Below are positions 6,081 through 10,820 of a DNA stretch of 10,820 bases, piece after piece (positions within the stretch are counted from its first letter, which is position 1; each line of letters opens with the position of its first letter). The DNA lies in contig JBGQDM010000103.1 of assembly GCA_041495845.1 (NCBI GenBank), positions 1 to 10,820 of the forward strand, written 5' to 3'. Under the pieces are notes generated by a model. That model was not told the DNA's origin. It saw only the letters and a program-made list of their open reading frames with translations, and made no database searches. The DNA is from JBGQDM01 sp041495845 (GTDB lineage: Bacteria; Acidobacteriota; Terriglobia; Terriglobales; Acidobacteriaceae). The position numbers and the translations under genes are program-made.

Positions 6081-6386
6081 TTACCGGCTGGAGAACGACA
6101 ACAACGCGATGTTCCGCGCCTGCTTGATGGCGCGCGACAGGCGCCGCTGGTGCGGGGTGCACACCCCGGACAAGCGCCGTGGCATGATCTTCCCGCTCTC
6201 CGCGATGAACCCCTGCAACAGACGCACGTCGCGATAGCTGACGGCGTCAATCTTCTCCACGCAGAACTTGCAGACTTTCTTGCGGCGGAAAAATTTCCGC
6301 CCGCCCGGACCACCCGGACGTGGACCGCGCGGTCCTCCGCCTTCTCCGCCGTGACCCGCAGGTCTTGGTGCTGTCTCTTCTGCCAT
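6081..6386 (-). CDS. rpsR: Ribosomal protein bS18, cysteine-containing form
   Basis: A 101-residue protein. The first ~30 residues are a Gly/Pro/Arg-rich tail (GHGGEGGGPRGPRPGGPGG). The conserved bS18 core follows: FFRRKKVCKFC, YRDVRLLQGFIAESGKIMPRR, SGVCTPHQRRLSRAIKQAR, ending in hydrophobic LLSF. Cys39, Cys42, Cys76 and His79 form a CxxC plus CxxH set, as in the zinc-binding (C+) version of S18. The protein pairs with bS6 on the 30S platform. ATG 6386 has AGGA about 8 bases upstream. The gene starts 36 bp after rpsF and was identified from its sequence. Confidence 0.96.
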   Translation of the reverse strand: MAEETAPRPAGHGGEGGGPRGPRPGGPGGRKFFRRKKVCKFCVEKIDAVSYRDVRLLQGFIAESGKIMPRRLSGVCTPHQRRLSRAIKQARNIALLSFSSR

Positions 6387-6422
6387 GATGCGTCCTCTCC
6401 TCGTCCTCGGTTTGTTTCCTGC

Positions 6423-6851
6423 TTACGCGGGGGCGATGGCGCCGGCCGGAGCCGGCTCCGTGCCTGCTTCCGGCGTCGCTGCCGCTGCTGCCGCGGCCGC
6501 AATGGCGGAATGCTTGCGCCGCGAATCGCGGATCTTCTTGACCTTGTCCAGCCGCTTCTGCTCCACATCCGTGCGCACGGTGATGAACTTGATCACCGGC
6601 TCCGTCACCCGCAGGCGGCGTTCGATCTCGTGCACCGCGTCCCCGCTGCCCTCCACCAGCAGCAGCACGTAGTTGCCGTCCTTAAACTTGCGCACGGTAT
6701 AGGCGAGGCGGCGTTTCCCCATCCGCTCCACCGACTTGATGACCGCGCCCACGCCCGTGGCCTGCGACTCCAGCGTGGAGATCAACTTGTCCACATCTTC
6801 ATCTGACAGATCGGGCCGCACAATGAACATCACTTCGTAAGTACGTTGCAT
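6423..6851 (-). CDS. rpsF: Ribosomal protein bS6 with Ala/Pro-rich tail
   Basis: A 142-residue protein. The single ferredoxin-like bS6 domain spans about 1-95: MQRTYEVMFIVRPDLSDEDV, MGKRRLAYTVRKFKDGNYVL, and EIERRLRVTEPVIKFITVR. A basic helix follows (about 98-114). Residues 116-142 are a low-complexity tail starting AIAAAAAAAAT. bS6 binds 16S rRNA in the central domain together with bS18, encoded just downstream. GGAGA lies 8-9 bases before ATG 6851. Only 27 bp separate it from pth, leaving no room for a long dedicated leader of the type known to carry the S6:S18 feedback site in other bacteria. Confidence 0.96.
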   Translation of the reverse strand: MQRTYEVMFIVRPDLSDEDVDKLISTLESQATGVGAVIKSVERMGKRRLAYTVRKFKDGNYVLLLVEGSGDAVHEIERRLRVTEPVIKFITVRTDVEQKRLDKVKKIRDSRRKHSAIAAAAAAAATPEAGTEPAPAGAIAPA

Positions 6852-6878
6852 TCTCTCTTCTCCAAAACGATTCCCAAA

Positions 6879-7463
6879 CTATTCCTCGGACTTTTCGGGA
6901 CGCCGGTTAAACCGGTTCATCGCCGCTGCCAGTCCGTCCTGCAAAATCACCGCCACGGCCTGGGCCGCAGCCTCAATCACATCCGCCACCACTTTTTCCT
7001 GGGCCCGGCGGAACGGCGCCAGCACATAGCGCGCGCCATCCGTCAGCGGGTGGTCTGGGGCGATGCCCAAACGCAATCGCTGGATCTCATTCGTGCCCAG
7101 CGCCCCCAGCACCGACTCCATCCCGTTATGCCCCGCCGAAGTGCCCCGATGCCGGATACGCAACGCCCCCAGCGGCAGGTCGAGCTCGTCGTAAATCACC
7201 AGCAGGTCTTTCTCCGGCTCGATCTCGTGCTTGCGCACCAGTTCGCGCACGGCCATGCCGCTCAGGTTCATGTACGTCTCCGGCTTGGCCAGCAGCACCG
7301 CCTCGCCGGCAATTTGGCCGCGCGCGGTCAACGCCTGACACTGCCGGTTCCGGATCTCCACCCGGCACTCCGCGGCCAGCCGATCCAACACCAGGAAACC
7401 GATGTTGTGCGGCGTGAACTGATACTCGATTCCCGGATTGCCCAAACCTACAATCAGTTTCAC
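6879..7463 (-). CDS. pth: Peptidyl-tRNA hydrolase
   Basis: A 194-residue protein, the usual length for bacterial Pth. It cleaves the ester bond of peptidyl-tRNAs dropped by ribosomes and so recycles tRNA in the cytoplasm. All active-site features are visible: GLGNPG with Asn9, the catalytic His19 in TPHNIGF, Asn66 in KPETYMNLSG, Asp92 in VIYDELDLPLG, and Asn113 in SAGHNG. The TRHN seen in many Pth proteins is TPHN here, with the histidine kept. The start is GTG 7463: an in-frame stop lies six bases upstream, and GGA is about six bases before the start, so no longer form is possible. It follows rplY after 32 bp and precedes rpsF, so it is probably part of one long transcript. Confidence 0.97.
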   Translation of the reverse strand: MKLIVGLGNPGIEYQFTPHNIGFLVLDRLAAECRVEIRNRQCQALTARGQIAGEAVLLAKPETYMNLSGMAVRELVRKHEIEPEKDLLVIYDELDLPLGALRIRHRGTSAGHNGMESVLGALGTNEIQRLRLGIAPDHPLTDGARYVLAPFRRAQEKVVADVIEAAAQAVAVILQDGLAAAMNRFNRRPEKSEE

Positions 7464-7495
7464 GCCTCATCCAGTTGCCCACGGGCGGCAGCCGC

Positions 7496-8209
7496 TTATT
7501 TCTTCTTCTCGGCCTTCTCGGCCTTCTCGGCAGGAGCCGCCTCTTCGCCTTCTTCTGTCTCCTGTTTGCCCTTCTTGATGACTTCCGGTTCAGCCGGAGC
7601 CGCGGCAGCGTCGACGGCAGTCACATCCGGTGTGGCCACCACTTCTTCCTTGATCGAAATCACGTGCGCCACCAGCTGGTTTTCATCCGTCAGGAATTTG
7701 AGGCGTTGATCGTGCGGCAGATCAGCCACCCGCACCGACTTGCCAAACGTCAGCCCGCTCACGTCCATATCGATGTGGCTGGGAATGTCCGCGGGCAGAC
7801 ACTCGACCTCCACCTCGCGCAGGATGTGCTCCATGATTCCGCCTTCCTGCTTGACGCCAGCGGCTTCGCCTTGCAGCAGGACGGGCACTTTCACGCGCAG
7901 CCGCTTGTCCATGGCAATGCGCTTGAAATCGACGTGCAGGAGGTGGCCCCGGACCGGCTCGTACTGCCAGTCCACGATCATGGCTCTGGTCTGTTCGCTG
8001 TCCAGTTGCAATTCGAAAATCGTGTTGTGGCCGCTGTCCGAGTGCAGGATGCTGGCCACGGCTTTGGGGTCGACGCTGACGGAGACGGAATCCTTGCCCG
8101 CCCCGTAGAGAACGCCGGGCACACTGCCGGCGCGGCGCACCCGGCGCGCTTCGTTCTTGTTCTTGGCCTGGCGCGGAGTTGCTGCGAGAGTGCTGGGAGC
8201 ATTTGCCAT
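7496..8209 (-). CDS. rplY: Ribosomal protein bL25, long CTC/TL5 form
   Basis: A 237-residue protein. The N-terminal 5S-rRNA-binding domain (about 8-100) includes NEARRVRRAGSVPGVLYGAG and HLLHVDFKRI. A second beta domain follows to about residue 190 (VKVPVLLQGEAAGVKQEGG, DIPSHIDMDVSGL). This two-domain layout is the CTC/TL5 type, unlike the short E. coli L25. Residues ~200-237 are an acidic/Ala/Lys tail ending in repeated AEK units encoded by three 9-bp repeats at 7506-7532. ATG 8209 has AAGGA ten bases upstream. The pair prs-rplY with 24 bp between is a widespread bacterial arrangement, and pth follows. Confidence 0.95.
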   Translation of the reverse strand: MANAPSTLAATPRQAKNKNEARRVRRAGSVPGVLYGAGKDSVSVSVDPKAVASILHSDSGHNTIFELQLDSEQTRAMIVDWQYEPVRGHLLHVDFKRIAMDKRLRVKVPVLLQGEAAGVKQEGGIMEHILREVEVECLPADIPSHIDMDVSGLTFGKSVRVADLPHDQRLKFLTDENQLVAHVISIKEEVVATPDVTAVDAAAAPAEPEVIKKGKQETEEGEEAAPAEKAEKAEKKK

Positions 8210-8233
8210 AAGTTCGTTTCCTTGCTGGTTTCC

Positions 8234-9253
8234 TTACAGAAAAAGTCTGCTGACTGAAGTCTCCTCGTGAATCGAGCGGATGGCGCTGCCGATCAAGCCC
8301 GCGATGGACAGCACCTTGATCTTCGCCTGGGCCCCGGCCGCTGCGCTCACGGGGATGGTATTGGTGACCACCACCTCCACCAACGGCGACCCAGCGATGT
8401 TGTCCACTGCCGGTCCGGACAGCACCGGGTGCGTGGCGCAGGCATACACCGCCGCCGCGCCGTTTTCCAGCAGCGCCTGCGCGGTCTTGACCAACGTCCC
8501 CGCCGTATCAATCAAATCGTCGAGAATCAAACAAGTGCGTCCCTGCACATCGCCGATCACGTGCATGACTTCGGCCACGTTGATGTCCGTGCGCCGTTTG
8601 TCAACGATGGCCAACGCCGAATCCATTTTCTTGGCAAAGAAGCGCGCCCGTTCCACACCACCCGCATCCGGTGAAACCACGGTCAGGTTGGGCAGGTTCA
8701 GCTTCTTGAAGTAGTCCACCAGCACCGGCGACGCGAACAAGTGGTCCACAGGAATATTGAAGAACCCCTGCAACTGCGGCGTGTGCAGGTCCACAATCAG
8801 GGCGCGGTCGGCGCCCGCGGTGGTCAGCAAATCCGCTACCAGCTTCGACGAGATCGGGACCCGAGGCTTGTCTTTGCGGTCCTGCCGCGCATACCCAAAA
8901 TATGGAATCACCGCGGTGATGCGTCGCGCTGAAGCCCGTTTCAGCGCATCAATCATCAACAGCAGTTCCATGATGTGCTCATCCACCGGCCGGCAAGTAG
9001 GCTGGATCACAAACACGTCCGCGCCGCGCACATTCTCCTGGATTTGCACGTAATGTTCGCCGTCCTTGAACCGCGTCAGAAACGCCTGGCCCCGCAGCAA
9101 GCCGAGGAAATTACAGACTTCGTCGGCCAGCGCTGCATTGGCCGTGCCGGAGAAGACTTTGAACTTGTCGTCCACGCGCGGCCGCGGTTTGCGGTCGCCC
9201 TTCTCCTGCGGCTGCAGCACTTTCTTGTCCGTCGGCGGTGCGGTAGTGGCCAT
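8234..9253 (-). CDS. prs: Ribose-phosphate pyrophosphokinase (PRPP synthetase)
   Basis: From ATG 9253 the protein has 339 residues; an in-frame TTG at 9280 would add nine. It makes PRPP from ribose 5-phosphate and ATP for purine, pyrimidine, histidine, tryptophan and NAD synthesis. Visible family features in order: FSGTANAALADEV (34-46), IPYFGYARQDRK (116-127), VDLHTPQLQGFF (154-165), the flexible catalytic loop VVSPDAGGVERARFFAKKM with a following VDKRR, and the PRPP-binding loop ILDDLIDTAGT (243-253). A charged 30-residue N-terminal extension precedes the core, which itself has normal length. Neither start has a strong ribosome site; the ATG is preferred as the more usual codon. The gene follows tRNA-Gln by 51 bp and is probably co-transcribed with it. 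Confidence 0.96.
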   Translation of the reverse strand: MATTAPPTDKKVLQPQEKGDRKPRPRVDDKFKVFSGTANAALADEVCNFLGLLRGQAFLTRFKDGEHYVQIQENVRGADVFVIQPTCRPVDEHIMELLLMIDALKRASARRITAVIPYFGYARQDRKDKPRVPISSKLVADLLTTAGADRALIVDLHTPQLQGFFNIPVDHLFASPVLVDYFKKLNLPNLTVVSPDAGGVERARFFAKKMDSALAIVDKRRTDINVAEVMHVIGDVQGRTCLILDDLIDTAGTLVKTAQALLENGAAAVYACATHPVLSGPAVDNIAGSPLVEVVVTNTIPVSAAAGAQAKIKVLSIAGLIGSAIRSIHEETSVSRLFL

Positions 9254-9304
9254 AGTTGAGCTCTCAGCAACTTGATGCAAAGCGTCCAGCCTGACGACCG
9301 TTCC

Positions 9305-9378
9305 TGGCTGGGCGGCTAGGATTCGAACCTAGACAAAGTGCTCCAAAGGCACTTGACCTACCATTAGTCGACCGCCCA
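9305..9378 (-). tRNA. tRNA-Gln (anticodon UUG)
   Basis: Read on the minus strand, a 74-nt cloverleaf folds: acceptor TGGGCGG/CCGCCCA, a short D stem GAC/GTC with GG in the loop, anticodon stem AGTGC/GCACT around loop CTTTGGA, and T stem CTAGG/CCTAG around TTCGAAT. The anticodon TTG is at 9346-9344 and reads CAA and CAG codons. The discriminator base is G, as in bacterial glutamine tRNAs, and CCA is encoded (9307-9305). The gene starts 27 bp after the ispE stop and lies before prs, so it must be cut out of a shared transcript unless it has its own promoter; none was seen in the gap. Confidence 0.97.
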
Positions 9379-9405
9379 AAACAAACTTCCGAACTCGCAA
9401 CTCAA

Positions 9406-10371
9406 TCAAACCCGCAATTTCCGCCAGTATTCCCGTCGCGTCAAAGTGGCGGTCGCACGCGCCGGAATGCCCTGACGCAGCAGTGCCGCCACTGCCTTTC
9501 TGGCAGCCGTCGCCGTTGCGAACAGTCCGTAAATCGCGGAACCGGACCCCGACAACGAAGCGTACCGCGCCCCGGATCGTTCCAGGGAAGCCTTTACCTC
9601 GCTCAAAACGGGATGCTGCGGAAAGACGACTTGCTCGAAGTCATTCGCAATCCCGGTGTGGACGAGGTCAAGAAGCGGATTCCCGACCCGGCTCCGGCCC
9701 CTGGCAGGAGCACCGGCGTTCATCAAACCACCGCCCAGCCATGCCGAAAGCTCACGACCGAGCTTCAACATTCTATCGGACGCACCCGGTGCCGTCAATT
9801 TTGGCGCGACGCGCTGGTCCCAGTCGGCAAAGGCCCGGGGCGTGGAGACGCCAATCTCCGGCAAAACCAGCACGCAGGGCGTGGGCGCCAGGTCGGGCAG
9901 GGGGTAGACTTCTTCGCCGCGTCCCACCCCCAAGACCGTTCCTCCCACCAGAAACAGCGGCAGGTCCGAACCGACTTCCGCAGCGATGCGCAGGCGTTCC
10001 GCACCGGCCAGACGCTTTTTCAGCACGAGTTCAAGCGCCAGCATGACCGCCGCCGCATTGGCCGAAGCTCCGCCCAGCCCACCTTGAACCGGCAACCGCT
10101 TCTCGATTTCAATGACCACCCGCCCTGAGGCACGGAGCGCCGCCATCACCCGCTCGGCGACACGCGCACAAGTGTTGGTGGAATCAAGGGGAACCCGCTC
10201 ATTGGCACACCGAATCTCGATTCCCGACCCACGCTGCACCGCCACGCGAATGCGATCATGCAGCGCGATGGTCTGATAAACCGTGCGCAACTCATGAAAG
10301 CCATCCGCCCGCAGCGGACCGATGCACAACCCGAGATTGATCTTGGCAAAAGAACGGACGGTAAGAGGCAC
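9406..10371 (-). CDS. ispE: 4-diphosphocytidyl-2-C-methyl-D-erythritol kinase
   Basis: A 321-residue GHMP-family kinase that phosphorylates CDP-ME with ATP in the MEP pathway of isoprenoid precursor synthesis. Motif 1 is SFAKINLGL with Lys10. The ATP-binding motif 2 is PVQGGLGGASANAA (94-107), where the common SS is SA. Asp136 in GSDLPLFLVGG matches the catalytic aspartate. Motif 3 is SGSGSAIYGLF (274-284), and NDFEQVVF (243-250) is typical. The start is GTG 10371, which has no ribosome site; a promoter sits so close that its mRNA would be leaderless. The next gene is tRNA-Gln, 27 bp on. It heads the housekeeping cluster. Confidence 0.95.
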   Translation of the reverse strand: MPLTVRSFAKINLGLCIGPLRADGFHELRTVYQTIALHDRIRVAVQRGSGIEIRCANERVPLDSTNTCARVAERVMAALRASGRVVIEIEKRLPVQGGLGGASANAAAVMLALELVLKKRLAGAERLRIAAEVGSDLPLFLVGGTVLGVGRGEEVYPLPDLAPTPCVLVLPEIGVSTPRAFADWDQRVAPKLTAPGASDRMLKLGRELSAWLGGGLMNAGAPARGRSRVGNPLLDLVHTGIANDFEQVVFPQHPVLSEVKASLERSGARYASLSGSGSAIYGLFATATAARKAVAALLRQGIPARATATLTRREYWRKLRV

Positions 10372-10377
10372 GCAGAG

Positions 10378-10407
10378 ATTGTAGAAGCGCGCCGGATCGA
10401 GTGCCAG
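10378..10407 (-). promoter_or_regulatory. Candidate ispE promoter giving a leaderless mRNA
   Basis: On the minus strand CTGGCA (10407-10402, 4 of 6 matches to TTGACA) is separated by 18 bp from TACAAT (10383-10378, 5 of 6 matches to TATAAT). Six bases, CTCTGC, then precede GTG 10371, so the first transcribed base should be the first base of the start codon. This agrees with the lack of any Shine-Dalgarno sequence. Confidence 0.5.
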
Positions 10408-10432
10408 AAAAACCGCAGGACAGGACCCCGGG

Positions 10433-10477
10433 TTTTCTCCGCGTTCTCTGCGAATTCCTCAGCGTGCTCTGCGTTTC
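10433..10477 (-). repeat. Four CGCNGAG repeats upstream of ispE
   Basis: On the minus strand the core heptamer CGCNGAG occurs four times in 45 bp as CGCAGAG, CGCTGAG, CGCAGAG and CGCGGAG, with spacers of 2 to 5 bases. It lies between the upstream gene's stop and the ispE promoter. Purine-rich CGCAGAG clusters of this kind occur in intergenic DNA of several bacterial groups; no function is assigned here. Confidence 0.55.
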
Positions 10478-10489
10478 AGGGTTTAGCAG

Positions 10490-10820
10490 TTACGCCCGGC
10501 GGCGGTGCAACACGGAAAACTCAAAGCCAGGATTGGGTGGAAACATTTCTGCGACCTTGCGCAGGCGCTCGGCTAACGCATTGGGAGCGAGCAGGGGATA
10601 ATCGCGCTCCCGCAATTCGTGGTAGTCCACATCCAGTAACAACGTCAGCAGATAGATGGAAATCGCGTCCGAGAACGTGGCCGACAGATATTCGTTCTTG
10701 AATTTTTCCGTATCCTGTCCGTGGCCGGTGGCCAGCTTGCGCGATTCCCACGCATCCAGCGAAGTCTCGCCGCGGACGTTCGCTTCTACCTGCTTCCACG
10801 CCAGTTCGGAAAACTCCTGC
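10490..10820 (-). CDS. Unrecognised protein, C-terminal 109 residues (5' partial)
   Basis: The minus strand is open from the window edge (first full codon 10819-10817) to TAA at 10492-10490, with no start codon near the edge, so only the C-terminus is seen. It reads QEFSELAWKQVEANVRGETS, then ESRKLATGHGQD, DAISIYLLTLLLDVDYHELR and ends FPPNPGFEFSVLHRRRA. Composition and codon use match the neighbouring genes, and codon third positions are G/C-rich, which supports real coding. The fragment looks largely helical, with many charged residues and no membrane segment, cysteine cluster or known catalytic motif. No family is recognised. It lies 118 bp upstream of ispE on the same strand, and ispE has its own promoter candidate. 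Confidence 0.72.
   Translation of the reverse strand, partial: QEFSELAWKQVEANVRGETSLDAWESRKLATGHGQDTEKFKNEYLSATFSDAISIYLLTLLLDVDYHELRERDYPLLAPNALAERLRKVAEMFPPNPGFEFSVLHRRRA

Noticed and set aside
5973..6806. Plus-strand open frame of 277 codons
   Set aside because: Antisense to rpsR and rpsF and of low-complexity composition.
7506..7532. Three TTCTCGGCC-type 9-bp repeats
   Set aside because: They encode AEK residues in the low-complexity tail of bL25 and need no separate explanation.
6846..7709. Plus-strand open frame of 287 codons
   Set aside because: Lies across rpsF, pth and rplY on the opposite strand; those genes carry clear family motifs and this frame has none.
7475..8257. Plus-strand open frame of 260 codons
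   Set aside because: Full antisense overlap with rplY. The Leu/Phe-rich beginning comes from the complement of the Lys/Glu/Ala tail.
10521..10799. Minus-strand open frame beginning MEAGRSERPRR
   Set aside because: Frame-shifted relative to the better coding frame that runs from the window edge to 10490; Arg/Gly-rich composition.

Overview
The window is about 60% G+C and reads as a chromosomal segment of a Gram-negative soil-type bacterium, most likely an Acidobacteriota member. That placement is inference from gene content: an ECF sigma factor, an anti-sigma factor carrying HEAT repeats, a DUF4097 protein and a PDZ-only protein sit next to an ispE / tRNA-Gln / prs / rplY / pth / rpsF-rpsR-rplI cluster. 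No database search was possible. No mobile element, phage gene or CRISPR array was seen.

Layout, left to right. (1) 2-1105, plus strand: the C-terminal 367 residues of a GAF-GAF-GGDEF diguanylate cyclase whose start lies before the window. (2) 1106-1172: a short convergent gap with GC-rich hairpins. (3) 1173-5093, minus strand: a four-gene operon in the order ECF sigma factor, zinc-finger/HEAT anti-sigma factor, DUF4097 repeat protein, exported PDZ/coiled-coil protein. A TATAAT promoter at about 5294-5321 and a leader of roughly 190 nt lie upstream. (4) 5094-5483: a 390-bp gap holding that promoter and leader, plus a perfect 14-bp palindrome after rplI. (5) 5484-10371, minus strand: a housekeeping cluster transcribed ispE, tRNA-Gln(UUG), prs, rplY, pth, rpsF, rpsR, rplI. 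Most gaps are 24-51 nt. The exception is a 141-nt rpsR-rplI gap that contains a possible branched RNA fold and three tandem 15-bp repeats. (6) 10372-10489: a promoter placed so that ispE would have a leaderless mRNA, and a CGCNGAG repeat cluster. (7) 10490-10820, minus strand: the last 109 residues of an unrecognised gene that runs off the window.

How the genes work together. The housekeeping cluster serves translation and precursor supply: PRPP, the isoprenoid precursor pathway, peptidyl-tRNA recycling, and ribosomal proteins bL25, bS6, bS18 and bL9. The sigma operon looks like a self-contained envelope-sensing module. A membrane-anchored zinc-finger anti-sigma would hold the sigma factor, its HEAT-repeat part would face the periplasm, and two exported proteins encoded in the same transcript (a DUF4097 repeat protein and a protease-less PDZ protein) are candidate sensors or effectors. 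That functional linkage is inferred from gene order and domains.
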